Shown: one piece after another, positions 34,600 through 46,175 of the stretch
Position numbering within the stretch: the first letter of the stretch is position 1
Layout: every line of letters starts with the position of its first letter
Assembly: GCA_907163345.1 (NCBI GenBank)
Contig: CAJQUN010000419.1
Location: forward strand, 124,001-188,000
From: Haberlea rhodopensis
Lineage: Eukaryota > Streptophyta > Magnoliopsida > Lamiales > Gesneriaceae
Reading direction: 5' to 3'
Length of the DNA: 64,000 nucleotides
Made by a program: the position numbers and the translations under genes
The notes under the pieces: generated by a model
What the model was told of the DNA's origin: nothing
Database searches by the model: none
Seen by the model: only the letters and a program-made list of their open reading frames with translations

Positions 34600-35280
34600 A
34601 CATTTACATATATAATAAGAGGCTAATGTCTCACTATTTATTACTATTCTAAAGAATAGTGATTTTTTTGGGTTATATTTTGTATTTTTTTATTTTGTTC
34701 AATCAAAATTTTTTTGTTGATGCATGAGTTTAACCCGAATCGACTAGGGAATATTTTACCTATATCGGTTATTGATACATGGGTTTGATCTGAACCTACT
34801 CGGTTGGTTAAATTTTTTTTGTTGATACCCAGGTTTCATATGAACCTACTAGAAAAAAATTATCTTAATCGGTTGTTGATGCGCGGATTTGGCCCGACCT
34901 ACACGATTGGCTAAAAAAAAGTTTTGTTGATGCGCAAATTTGACCTAAAGAGATTAGGAAAATATATATTTTAATCGATTGATATATATTTGAGTGCATA
35001 CATCCTAAAACTATTTTATCTACTCCAACATTTAGCAACTTGAAATATTATTTTTTTCAGTTTATAATAAGATGGACATCATTTTTATAGAGAAAAAAAA
35101 TTAGAGCTAGTCATTTGGTTATTTTTTTCTCATTCAATTACATTAGCATGATCATTTTTGTTTTAAAAAATGTTTGTTAAAGTCAGTTATTTGAAATGTT
35201 ATTTTCGATCAACTTAGAAAAAAAATGACCAGTATGCTGGTACATGGTACCGCGCCTTGTGCGGTGCCAACAAAAACTAG
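34600..35280 (+). mobile_element. Probable non-autonomous Helitron
   Basis: The 3' end fits the Helitron pattern. A GC-rich hairpin (35246-35268, GGTACCGCGC and its near complement GCGGTGCC) is followed after 8 bases by CTAG (35277-35280) and then T. The 5' end is not certain; a plausible start lies near 34600-34630 (ACATATATAATAAGAGGC). No Rep/helicase is present. A degenerate repeat array (34700-34980) lies inside. Confidence 0.5.
34700..34980. repeat. Degenerate tandem repeat of about 60 bp
   Basis: Four or five diverged units share TTGTTGATGCGCGGATTTG.. followed by CCTACTCGGTTGG-like text. Internal to the probable Helitron. Confidence 0.6.
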
Positions 35281-35309
35281 TATACTATAGTTGACAAGGA
35301 TTATCCGAT

Positions 35310-36173
35310 TGTTGGACAAAATATTTTCTGGTATATGGATAAAAGGCAAGCGAGAAATGAAATGGATTATTACTAGGGGTGTAAACGAATCGAACATGTT
35401 CACGAATTTTTCTAGCCGGCTCGATAAGTATTTGATTCGAATTCAAAATTCTCGAATTCGAGCCGAACTCGAACATGTTCGAACTTTTTTCGAGCCAAAC
35501 TCGAGCCCAAATTATTTTGTTTGATCGAGCCGCTCGCGAACCTTAATATTTTATTAATATAATATAATTATATATAAAATAAATATATTTCGAACCTTTC
35601 GGGTATTTATTTTTGAGCAATAATTCGAATAGCTCGCGAACATGTTCGATCATTTTCGAGCCGAACTCGAACTCGAATTTTGATTCGAGCCGAACTCGAG
35701 CCAAATTTTTGAAACTATTCAAACTTCGAATCGAACTCGAACTCGAATAAAACTATTTCGAGCCGAATTCGAACCTTAAAATTTTATGCATATTGGCTCG
35801 ATTTGGTTCGTTTACACCCCTAATTATTACGAAGAACGTCGAGGCGATATTTGTAATATCCGTCATTAAGACAACATTGTCCGCCTTGGTGCTAACAGTT
35901 TCAATTGCAATTTGTCTTCCAAGATACAACAACTTACGATTTGTTAAAGAAGCACTTCAATTTATAAATCATTTAAACCACAAAGGTTTAAAAGTGCTAA
36001 ACAAAAGGAATGATGAACAAGATGATTATTCAGAAATTTTGCAAGAATTTTGCTTTAATCTTGTATTTTGATTCTCGAAAATCATTTCTAAATTCGTTCA
36101 GCGGCACTTAGAAAATCCAAAATTCGATTTTCTTTGGTTACATTTTAATATAATTCACATAGAATTTCCAATA
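35310..36173 (-). repeat. 3' LTR of the decayed copia element (MITE-interrupted)
   Basis: Starts TGTTGGACAAAAT and ends TTTCCAATA. After removing 35373-35830 it aligns with 39420-40017, except for a deletion between GTTCAG and CGGCACTT. Confidence 0.85.
35373..35822. mobile_element. hAT-type MITE, 450 bp
   Basis: Perfect 15-bp terminal inverted repeats (TAGGGGTGTAAACGA and TCGTTTACACCCCTA) lie inside perfect 8-bp target duplications ATTATTAC (35365-35372 and 35823-35830). The body is rich in TCGAACATGTTCGA-type palindromes and GAGCCGAACTCGAAC blocks. No coding. The 8-bp duplication and terminal sequence point to hAT. The uninterrupted site is preserved in the other LTR near 39481. Confidence 0.95.
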
Positions 36174-36688
36174 ATCCCCCACATGAATTAAATTAATTCA
36201 TGTATGCAGTTTGTGCACCTTTAACAAATTGTTTTAGCATCTGGAGAGGTAGCTTACGGCCTTGAACCTTCCGTAGTAGAATTCAATCGAATTTACTTGA
36301 CTTAATAGTGAACTTACAATCTTGAATTATTTAGTCGTTGGTGTAAACCAAGACAATTGAACCCACACCATAACAACTCTAACCTTCGTATTAGTTCTTA
36401 CGGTTGTGTACGTTTCGGCCATTGACCACGCTTGATTTCATAAGTGCTTTTCATTCTTTGAAGCAACCACACTCTGCACTTACGTAGGTGATCTCCTAAA
36501 AGAGTGTCCTGTTATACTCCAACATATCCTAATATGTCTTAGGAATCATTAAAGTCTTTTGTCTATCCTCGTACCCTTTTGCAGGCTACACCCCTATCAT
36601 TGGAATGGTTTGGAAATTGATCTTCAAGGTGTTTACACGATCTCATAATTTAGTTGTCCCTTTTGAACCTAGATCTTGGGATCTCCAG

Positions 36689-37841
36689 TCAACACGGTTG
36701 GGTATCCACTATGAGATTTTGATTATAGGGTTTTAATATCATTCCCCTCCATAGTGGATCTAGCAATACAAGTTTGTTTGGTAGATTTCCTTGATACTGC
36801 ATCCTTTCCAATGGTAACCCTCCAATGGTAAATCCATAACCACTTGTCGACTTGGAGTCTTGCGTGTCCGATATCCAATTTGCATCAATGTATCCTTTCA
36901 ATACAGCAGAATATCTTGTATAATGCAATCCATAATTCAGGGTGCACCTTAAATATTTAAGTACCCTCGTCAATGCCTTCCAATGGTCATTGTTTGGATT
37001 GCTCGTGAATCTACTTAGTTTGTCAACCACATGAAATATCAGGACGTGTACAGTTAATGGGATACATAAGACTGTCAATTATCCTTGAGTATTCTAATTG
37101 TATGATAGGGTCTCCTTTGTTTTTAACCAAATATAGATTCGGGTCATAGGGTGTCTTTTCAGATGACGTGTCATTCTCGAGAAATTTCTCGAATTTTTCT
37201 CAACATAATGAAACTGCGACAATACTCGTCCTTTAAATATCTTGGAGATCTTAATTCAAGTATCACATCAGCTTCACCCATATTTTTCATTTCAAAATGT
37301 TTTATTAACATTTTCTTCGCCGCGTTGATGATTTCTAAGTTGCTTCCCACATATGAGCATATCATCAAAGTACAAGCATGCTATTACATATGCTTTAGGC
37401 GTATTTTTCATATGTACACATTTGTCACACTCGTTAATTTTGAAACCATTTGATTATGTGAACGATGCAAACTATATGGTTGACAGAGCCATTATTACAC
37501 CCAAGAATGTCGATGTCGATAAAATTTGTTATGTCCAATTTTTCATGACATTGTTTCGACGCTTGCTTAAGCCCATACAATGACTTAACAAGTCTACACA
37601 CCTTTTTCTCTTGTCCGGGAATTACAAACCCCTCGGGTTGTTTCATATAAATTTCTTCATCAAGTTTCTCATTGAGGAATGTCATTTTTACATCCATTTG
37701 ATGTATATCTAAATTGTTTAGAGTAGCGATAATGGATGTAATTCTCGTGACTGGCGAATATGTGTCAAAGTAATCAAGGCCTTCATTTTGTCTATATCCT
37801 TTTCGCCACGAGTCTCGCCTTGTACTTATCAATTGAACCAT
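36689..37841 (-). pseudogene. Copia RT and RNase H relic
   Basis: 37841-37434: RQNEGLDYFDTYSPVTRITSI, HQMDVKMTFLNEKLDEEIYMKQPEGF and KSLYGLKQASKQ. The catalytic YVDD region near 37370 is lost or garbled. 37368-37171: HFEMKNMGEADVILELR. 37078-36689: RNase H with [15 protein letters not shown] and [22 protein letters not shown]. Many frameshifts; no activity expected. Confidence 0.85.
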
Positions 37842-38014
37842 CAGACTTATATTTCCTTTTAGGAATCCATTTGTATTATAATGATTTACTTCCGGTTGGA
37901 AGGTCTACCAATTCCCACGTGTGATTTTGCATTATGGATTCTAGCTCGACATTGATGGCCTCTTTCCACATAGGAGCCTCGGGGCCAGACAAGACATCAC
38001 TAAGCGATATTGGT

Positions 38015-39394
38015 TCATTTTCCAATTATATATATTATGAAGTCAGGACCATAAGTCTTAGGCACTTTGATTATCTTGCTACGCCGTGACTCTACTTCCT
38101 CAACAGAGTCATTGTTAGCGCCTTCATACACCCTTTTCTTAGGCCTTGTTTCCTTGTTTTCTTTACAAGGAAACCTATCTTCAAAGAATACCACATTCCT
38201 CGACTCAATGATTGTACCTTTGTGCACATCATTTATTTCCAATTTGTGAACCAGGAATCGATATGCACTATTATTATGTGCATATCCAATGAAAATGCAA
38301 TCTATTATTTTTGGCCCTATTTTGACTTGCTTTGGTTTTGGTACTTCTACCTTAGCCAAGCACCCCCACACTTTCAAGTATTTTTAAGAAGGCTTGTGAC
38401 CTTTCCATAACTCATAAGGAGTTTCATCCTTACTTTTATGTGGTATTTTGTTCAAGATGAAGTTGGCAGACAGGATTGCTTTTCCCTACAAGTTTTGGGG
38501 TAATCCAGAACTTATCATCATAGCGTTAATCATCTCTTTTAGAGTACGATTCTTATGTCTGGTAATACCATTTGATTGTCGTGAATAAGGGGCAGTGGTT
38601 TGGTGGATAATGATATACTCGGTGCAAAATTCTTAAAATGTGCTCCATATTCTCCACATCTATCGCTTCGAACATTCTTTGTCTTTTTGCTAAGTTGATT
38701 TTCAACTTCATTCTTGTAGTGTTTAAACACTTCCTAGTTTCCAAAAACTTTAGATCATATTGATCCATATGAATTAATTCAAGAGGTGTCGTAGTTCTTT
38801 CAATTGAATGAAATAGCTGCTTCGTTAACTTGGCCTCAACACAAGTCTCACACTTATGTTTCAAGTTAACATTCATTTGAGGCAATAAGTTTAACTTCAC
38901 TAATTTGTTAAATGAACCATAATTTACATGACCCAAACGATCATGCCATAAATAACAAGACTTACTCAAATAAGTAGAATCATTCACTTTATTGATTTCA
39001 AATTGACGTATAAACGTCATTACATTCATTTTGAACAGCCTTTTCTCCATATAGCATTTCCCTACAAAAAATCCATTTTCTTCTCCAAAGAATTCCACAG
39101 TTCTTTGGTCGTCTTTACTAGACAATACACAATGTATAATGTGTTGTCCAGTCCATTGAGTATGTAGTTTTTACACAATAAATAACTTTGGTTCCATGTG
39201 TCAACAACATCCCTATTTTGGTTGTCGGTTTCTTCCTCCGCAATGGTAAGTACATCATCATTCAGGAACCTTGCCAACCCAAGGGTTGTCAAGTAAAACA
39301 ACATTTTTTGTTGCCACCGGTTGAAGTCGTTGCCATTGAATTTCTCCGGCACTTCACCATGATGAATGGGAGTCGTTGTACTCGAAGAAGTCAT
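38015..39394 (-). pseudogene. Copia gag-integrase relic with internal deletion
   Basis: 39394-39062 is a gag N-terminus (FNGNDFNRWQQKMLFYL). Near 39060-39125 it passes directly into integrase text (GFFVGKCYMEKRLFKMNV, YLWHDRLGHVNYGSFNKL). The rest of gag, the zinc knuckle and the protease are therefore deleted. The catalytic core (38730-38539) is frameshifted after HMDQYDLK. 38377-38015 is the C-terminal part (KVWGCLAKVEVP..IFIGYAHNNSAYRF). Confidence 0.82.
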
Positions 39395-39419
39395 TTGATG
39401 CTTGATATTGTCTTAAGAT

Positions 39420-40017
39420 TGTTTAACAAAATATTTTCTGGTATATGTATAAAAGGCAAGCGCGAAATAAAATGGATTATTACAAAGAATGTCGACGCGA
39501 GATTTGTAATCTCTGTCCTGAAAATAATATTGTCCCGCCTTGGTGCTAATGGCTTCAATTGCAATTTGTCTCCCAAGATACAATGACTTACAATTTGTGA
39601 AAGAAGCACTTCAATTCACAAATTCTTTAAACCACAAAGGTTTTAAAAGTACTCAACAAAAGGAATGATGAACAAGAGGATTATGCAGAAATTTTGCAAG
39701 AATTTTGCTTTAATCTTGTGTTTTGATTCTCGAAAATCATTTCTAAATCCGTTCAGTGGTTGTTCTTTTTATACTAGACCATAGTGTCATCAAAAGACAC
39801 CATCTAGAAGCATCTCATCATGAAAAATGCAACCAAAAGCGAAAGTTCGCACCATGTGCAGGGCGTGATCGATCACTTATTACAGAAAATCGTTTTTTTC
39901 ATTTTGCAGTGTGGCGATCAATTGGGCGACACACGTCGATCGATCGCGGCACTTAAAAATCCAAAATTCAATTTTCTTTGGTTACGTTTTATTGTAATTC
40001 ACACAGAATTTCCAACA
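39420..40017 (-). repeat. 5' LTR of the decayed copia element
   Basis: TGTTTAACAAAAT..TTTCCAACA, 598 bp. Contains a minus-strand TATA-like CTAGTATAAAAAG (near 39770) and GATCGATC palindromes at 39868-39950. Confidence 0.85.
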
Positions 40018-41147
40018 CCACTAGAGTGGCATGACTATCATGAACAATATCAGAGAGATCCATGACGGTCTTGTGGCTTTGGATGGAATTTTAGAGTCCG
40101 TTTCAAGTGGTGGAGTTTGGAGTGGTTGATACCCCTAATGACAATGTTTTAAGGGGTACCAACAATTAGACGTAAATATTCACATGCAATGGTTTGATGT
40201 GTCTCTATGGGCACTGCTTTAAGGGCAACATCAACCCCCGTTGCGATCCATAGCGAGAAAAAATTGAAATCACATATGAAAAAACCTTCTGGATAGCCAT
40301 CAATTCGGCCTTCACATCAGATTCGAAGTAGATAAATTGACAACATGAACCAAATGTTTAAGATGATTTGATAGTTGACTCATCAATATATAAATAAACT
40401 ATTTAAATTAAACTCAAATGATTTAAAGATAATTAAATTTAACAGAATATATGTGTGTATATAAATATTTGAAAAAAAAAATGTCCTTAACATCAATAGT
40501 TTTGACAAATGTGACCATGATTATCACCATTATTGGACCAAAAAAAGAAAATAATTCTCTACCTTTTTTCAATTTTTGTTTTTCCTTTTTCCCATAAGTG
40601 AAAGAAGTCCCATCAAATGAAAGTTAATATAAAGAAAAAAGAATGTGCTGATTCGAAGGGACTCCTTTAACTTGCATGAAAGTGGGGTTTCTGATTCTTC
40701 ATTTACAATTTGCCTACTATTTTTGGTGCTGGTACGATATGTATCAATCATTGGATGCGAATATTTTATTTAATGATTTGATATACTCTTAAAAATATTA
40801 TAAAACGCACCATTTTTTTTGGAGGGTTATCTTTTCCTCATTTAATAAATAATTTATTGGAAAAAGAATTTTGTACGTAGCTGATTGATGAGGGTTTCTA
40901 TTGTCTCAATTGCAAAAGGGCACAAAAGTAAAAGCATTACCCTAATAATTAAATTTTCTAATTTCATAATTATGCTCAATAATTGAGCAAAGGACAACAT
41001 CTTTAATTGAAATTAATATATATTCCATTAATCATATATTTAAAATTATAATTTTAAAATATATAGATGTGATGCATCTTTTAACCATTTTTTATACTTA
41101 TTCAGCTAAACGAAAGCATGTTGAGGAAGCACTGCATTTTGACAAGA
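40018..41147. other. Unassigned intergenic DNA
   Basis: AT-rich. No convincing gene, tandem repeat or element ends were seen. Confidence 0.5.
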
Positions 41148-41239
41148 TCATAAAAGCATTTGATATATTTTTCTTTCACACATTTTGACATGTAAGATCA
41201 ATAGAACGATTTCATCCAACAAAGATTTGATCAAGATTT

Positions 41240-41416
41240 CAAATGTTAGTATTACCTGAAGAATGACTGGGATTTTAGCCATGAAGTAGTCCTTCTGGAT
41301 ACTAGGAATGCCACACGTCTCAGCATCGCCCTTTTCATTTCTCTTGCAAACCATAACTGGACTTCTGTCAATTAGATCTTTCAAATACACCTTAGCCATC
41401 TCTTCGGGGCTTTTAG
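41240..41416 (-). pseudogene. NB-LRR resistance gene relic, 3' fragment
   Basis: Minus-strand KSPEEMAKVYLKDLIDRSPVMVCKRN..GDAETCGIPSIQKDYF matches the segment after RNBS-D in R1-type (late-blight resistance-like) CC-NB-LRR proteins, up to where the MHD motif should be. It is separated from the upstream half (45600-45972) by the inserted copia element. No LRRs were recognised to the left. Confidence 0.75.
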
Positions 41417-42103
41417 TGTTGGTTTCCGTACCCCGACGCCAAATCCAAAACGCAGCGGAAAATAAACAGTAAACAGATCTGACCCGGGGACGGACGATCG
41501 CGCCTGATTCATGTATTAGCATGCAAATATCATAATAAATGCACGAAAAGAGAATTACCGATAACAGCGAAATCACTCTGATGACGGTGTTCCTCTAGTC
41601 CAATCAACCTGACCAGATCTACAAGCTCAGCAACAGTGCTAGTGTGGTGTTAGCGTTTCTATGAGAGTGATTGGAATCAATTGAGAGTTATTCTCCTTTA
41701 ACCCTAGAATATTTATAGTTGTAATCAGCTAACTGGGCCAGGGTTAATATAAAGCCCATCGGGCCAACATTTGGCTTGTAGGGCATTTATGCTAACATTT
41801 AGAACCAAGTTGGTCTACGAGATCCTCATCAACCCAAAGCATGGTTTACAGAATCGGTATCGGAAACCGTGCCGGAACCGGATCAGCCCCAACCTGTCCG
41901 GCGTTCCAGCATGTAAATGTGCATGTCTTGTAAAGACGTTTTCACCCCAAAATCGGTATCGGAACGGTTTTTTAGCTAGAGAACGGTGGAACGGAACGTT
42001 TTGCTTGCTCTGGAACGGTGGAACGGAACGTTTTGCTTGCTCTGAAACGGCGGAACGACCATTTTGAGTGTATCCAATAAATATTTTTCTCCTAAGCAGA
42101 ACA
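41417..42103 (-). repeat. 3' LTR of the gutted copia element
   Basis: 687 bp. It has one extra 31-32 bp GGAACGGTGGAACGGAACG..GCTCT unit compared with the right LTR. Confidence 0.85.
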
Positions 42104-42261
42104 ATCTCAAATCGATATTTGGATTATTTTTCAGTCCATATCGTATATGGAGTTTTGGTCACTGCATTGGTTGAATTATATTCAACAAATATGTAACTTT
42201 AGAGAGTTATTCAGAGAGAATCACATTCTCTTTAAGATAACTCAACATCATCTTGCACTAA

Positions 42262-42310
42262 CATTTAGTGCTCCACATACGTCCATATGAATCAAATTCA
42301 ATGGACATTC
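42262..42310 (-). pseudogene. Copia integrase core scrap
   Basis: Minus-strand ECPLNLIHMDVCGALNVSAR resembles the start of the copia integrase catalytic core (PLELIH.DVCGPLNV) and is followed by stops. Confidence 0.6.
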
Positions 42311-42777
42311 AGCACATGCTAAATATATGTTGGATTTAAGTTATCATTCTTTTTATATTCTTTGAATATAATCATACTAATCATTCATAAGTTCACCAGA
42401 TTCAATAAAACATGCATTCTTAAAAATACTTCAAATCACATTCGCATATTTAAAAGTATCACTCTCTATCAAAATAGGAACAATGTTCATGATTAAATTT
42501 AGAACAAATAAATAATTGCTCAAACCAGTTCCTAACCAGTTCAAGATTTTATATTAAATAAATGTTTCAAACAGTCTTTGCAACAACTCTTGCTACAATG
42601 CTTAGCCTCAGGCAGGTTTCACCTTCCTAGGGCTCTCTACTTCTTCACATCACATGCAACTCTTTGCAAAAATGCGAGCACAACTGGCATCATAAACCAA
42701 AGAAGTAGAACCAATAGAAACATTTAATTTTAATATATAACATACCCTTTCTAGAACGCTTCTAGTCTAGGTATTCC

Positions 42778-43404
42778 TTACAATTTTGCGCCAGTGACCA
42801 GCAGTGAAAACATAGATGCCTCTCCTTTCTTAGTTGCTACTATATCCTTTTTCGTCTTTTGAGGTTGGGAACCATTTCCCTTCCTCTTCTTTATCCTTGA
42901 ACTCTTCCTACCATTGGTAGAAGATTCGACAAGAAGAACACGTTTCTCCTTTTGAATCAAGGGCTCATGAGTTTCCAACATTTTGACTTTAAGATCAAAT
43001 CTACAGCCAGTTAATGAGGATTTGCCACATTCAGATTTTCCAATTTCTCAACAAAAGATATTTTTCTTACACCATGCTCATAGATCGAAGCCCCAACTCG
43101 CATGTGAAATGAAAATAGCTCTTTTGAAATCGCGAGTCTCAGTAATCGCGTCCGTTCACCAAACAACATTTGTAGGTGTTGGAAATATCAGCAATGTGAA
43201 CGAATTTCTCATATATGTGTTGAAACTCATTGGTGACATTGATGCTATCATATAGCACCTAGCCGAGAGATCATTGTCCCACCACTTCTCAAGTGTGGCG
43301 ATCTCTTCATAAGACGAACCGGGAGACACTTCAACATGAGGCTCCCACCAAGGGTATATAATAACTTTTTTAGAAGCAAACACTATTTTACAATTAATAG
43401 TCAA
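42778..43404 (-). pseudogene. Copia gag scraps
   Basis: 43404-43156 includes EKWWDNDLSARCYMIASMS, like the copia gag KW..DN.A.CYILASM segment. 42981-42778 includes VLLVESSTNGRKSSRIKKRKGNG, like the basic linker before the zinc knuckle. The parts between are missing. Confidence 0.55.
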
Positions 43405-44807
43405 TCAAATAATTTGGTGGTTAATTTGTTTATATCGAGACTTGATGTAATCGGATTCACGGCAATCATAATACTGAGAATAAACAGAAAATATATGCAA
43501 ACCGTTTGATTATTAATTAATTCAAAAACTATGGACTTTAGTTATTGAACGCTCCCACTAAATTTTTCGAATTCGTCACCCTCATGACAAATGAACGGAA
43601 AATCGTATTTTCTTAGTGGGCTTGGAGTCCAACTAGCTCATGATAGCCCCGGGCGAGGGTCCAGCCGACCTCATGATACTAAAGGTAGCTCACAATTGCA
43701 TCATATGCAACCCCCAAGATATTCGTCTTGTGACTGGCATAACCCTACGGAGGCATGCCAATTATGCCTTCTCACGTCAAACTAACCCATCCCACGGATG
43801 GTAATGTTCGCCAATAAGACCCCACGGGGGTGAGTAATCTTAAAGGTTAACAGAACCTTATCCATAATTAAGTGGCAGTTAAACACACAGCTTTCACATG
43901 CCAGATGTCCCCCACGAGGGTGAGACAAGACACCTGACACAAGTAGCGTCTCATTGCTTAATTGTTGATGGAAGACAGGAAACAACAAACTCCTTTGAGC
44001 TCCCTTTACAGTTTGATATTAAAAAATTTGAATCATATTCAACAGAGGGATTTAATAATATTTTAAAATCTCATCAAGTACTTGTTTGTTTGTTTGCCGG
44101 ATTCATGCAACTATGTTTTATTCATGCAGTCATATGTACTAATAAAACATACAAACAAACATTTATCATACATCATATGCATAATAAAAATAAATATGGA
44201 CTATTACGACCTTTTCCTAATTGATCCACGTGAGCCATACGTGGATACAAGTCTATCTAAGGTGATGCAGGTATGTAATGCCTCATTTTCGTCACCTGCA
44301 ACAATTTTACAAGGGACGTTCGCGCGGCTTGCTTGCGATTTCAAGAGTCCTGCGCACGGCTGTCCGTCTGCCACAATCTGGTTGCAGAAACTCGCGCAAG
44401 TCTGGCCGAGGAACCTTTCCCCGACGAGTTGGCTGCAGATGCTCGCATGATTTTCCGTCTGCAACAAGACCCAGAAGAATACGCGCAAGCCTGGTCACGG
44501 AACCCTTCCGTGATTCTTGCTCTGCGCCTGTTTCTGGTTCGCGATTTGCGCACAGAAACAACCATCTCCGCGGCGCGCACGGCGGCAGAGAACATTTCTC
44601 CGCCGTGTGCGCCGCCGCCGATCCGCGGCTGTTAGCCGTCCATGGTGGCGATCGGAACAGTAACCTTGGGTCTCCATTAAAACACTTTTTAATGCATTTT
44701 CTATATTTTCCGGATCATATAATTTCTGAAATTCAAACATGATTAATATCGATAGGAAACGATCTAACAAAATTAATAATCAAATATACAAATCAAAGCG
44801 CAACCTG
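43405..44807 (-). other. Long leader of the gutted copia element, with GC-rich island
   Basis: No recognisable protein. Positions 43600-43960 have repeated CCC(C)ACGGGGGTGAG-like blocks. Positions 44290-44650 are markedly GC-rich and yield overlapping open frames on both strands that look compositional. Captured host sequence cannot be excluded. Confidence 0.45.
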
Positions 44808-44819
44808 GCTCTGATACCA
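44808..44819 (-). other. Primer-binding site, initiator tRNA-Met
   Basis: The plus strand reads GCTCTGATACCA, one base from the LTR at 44821. Confidence 0.92.
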
Positions 44820-44820
44820 C

Positions 44821-45468
44821 TGTTGGGTTTCCGTACCCCGGCGCCAAATCCAAAACGCAGCGGAAAATAAACAGTAAACAGATCTGACCCGGGGACGGAC
44901 GATCGCGCCTGATTCATGTATTAGCATGCAAATATCATAATAAATGCACGAAAAGAGAATTACCGATAACAGCGAAATCACTCTGATGACGGTGTTCCTC
45001 TAGTCCAATCAACCTGACCAGATCTACAAGCTCAGCACCAGTGCTAGTGTGGTGTTAGCGTTTCTATGAGAGTGATTGGAATCAATTGAGAGTTATTCTC
45101 CTTTAACCCTAGAATATTTATAGTTGTAATCAGCTAACTGGGCCAGGGTTAATATAAAGCCCATCGGACCAACATTTGGCTTGTAGGGCATTTATGCTAA
45201 CATTTAGAACCAAGTTGGTCTACGAGATCCTCATCAACCCAAAGCATGGTTTACAGAATCGGTATCGGAAACCGTGCTGGAACCGGATCAGCCCCAACCT
45301 GTCCGGCGTTCCAGCATGTAAATGTGCATGTCTTGTAAAGACGTTTTCACCCCAAAATCGGTATCGGAACGGTTTTTTAGCTAGAGAACGGTGGAACGGA
45401 ACGTTTTGCTTGCTCTGGAACGGCGGAACGACCATTTTGGGTGTATCCAATAAATATTTTTCTCCTAA
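44821..45468 (-). repeat. 5' LTR of the gutted copia element
   Basis: TGTTGGGTTTCCG.., 648 bp alignable with the left LTR. It ends in an A-rich junction. Confidence 0.85.
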
Positions 45469-45599
45469 AAAAAATATTCAATTTTTTTTTGATAATTTAA
45501 AAAAGCCTTTCTGTTATCGTTCCGTGAAATGTCATTGGAACTGAAATGAAGGCCTCCGTTCTGGGCACCGTTCCCGCAACGGCGAACCATGACCCAAAG

Positions 45600-45972
45600 C
45601 CTCACGAGTCGAGGGACTGAGAGTTCATAATCTTCCGCCAAGATTATCATGGAATGAAAGCATGCTCTCAGATGATGTGGCAAGTACTTAGAGCCCAAGG
45701 ACAAAATCTCCTTCGTCATATGTTACCATTGAGTTCGTAGACCTTGCAATAAGCTGCCAGTCATCTTTCTTCCTACTAACTTTGGAGAGGAGGCCACCAA
45801 TCACAACTAAATATAAATTTTGAAAATATAATCAGGAGATGCAGAGTCAAACAAATTTCTTGCGAGAGTAGTCTTGCCGATTCCAGCAATCCCGACAATC
45901 TTCATGACTTCGAGTTGAGGACGATGTGATATAGTTAGCCAATTCTTAATTTGTGAAAAGTCTTCATGGAAT
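45600..45972 (-). pseudogene. NB-LRR resistance gene relic, 5' fragment
   Basis: Minus-strand translation gives LEVMKIVGIAGIGKTTLARNLFDS, with a Walker A P-loop (GIAGIGKTT). Then, after stops and frame changes, VVIGGLLSKVSRKKDDWQLIAR and the RNBS-D-like HHLRACFHSMIILAEDYELSVPRLVRLWV. Kinase-2, RNBS-B and GLPL are missing between them. R1-type CC-NB-LRR proteins are intracellular immune receptors. This copy is dead through internal deletion, stops and the copia insertion. Confidence 0.8.
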
Positions 45973-45977
45973 CAAAT

Positions 45978-46170
45978 TGATATCACCAAAAAGTGTGATT
46001 ACCCTCTGATATCCATAAGAGGTAAGGAAATACCTCCATATTTCTTCAATGCAAATAATACGTCCTTCACCTGGAATCATGAAATAAACGTAAGAAAGGG
46101 GCCAAAAGTTTTTTCGGCGGGTCCCCTCCGACGCTCAAGTCAGGCGAGAAGATACAAGGAAGTATATAAT
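45978..46170 (-). repeat. LTR fragment related to the solo LTR at 21030
   Basis: Begins TGATATCACCAAAAAGTGTGAT, the reverse complement of the 3' end of 21030-21579. Ends with CCTCCGACGCTCAAGTCAGG, matching that LTR's GACTTGAGCGTCGGAG block in reverse. Confidence 0.6.
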
Positions 46171-46175
46171 TGTAA

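Larger units (their letters stand above)
35310..40017 (-). mobile_element. Decayed Ty1/copia retrotransposon
   Basis: A minus-strand element with LTRs at 35310-36173 and 39420-40017. The left LTR carries a hAT MITE (450 bp plus 8-bp duplication) and lacks about 190 bp present on the right. The interior has gag, integrase, RT and RNase H fragments in copia order, with large deletions and frameshifts. The minus strand is purine-rich next to the left LTR (TGTGGGGGAT). No clear primer site or target duplication was found. Confidence 0.82.
41417..45468 (-). mobile_element. Gutted copia retrotransposon inside the NB-LRR relic
   Basis: Minus strand. LTRs 41417-42103 and 44821-45468 start TGTTGG. 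The left copy ends AAGCAGAACA; the right copy diverges after CTCCTAA, so its last bases are lost. Exact initiator-Met primer site at 44808-44819. The interior has small gag and integrase fragments only. No matching target duplication, consistent with rearrangement at the right edge. Confidence 0.82.

Noticed and set aside
35305..40022. Target duplication CCGAT/CCACT for the decayed copia element
   Set aside because: Only three of five bases agree, which is not distinguishable from chance.
44278..44770. Several long overlapping frames on both strands
   Set aside because: GC-rich composition suppresses stop codons in all frames; no domain is recognisable and the frames contradict each other.
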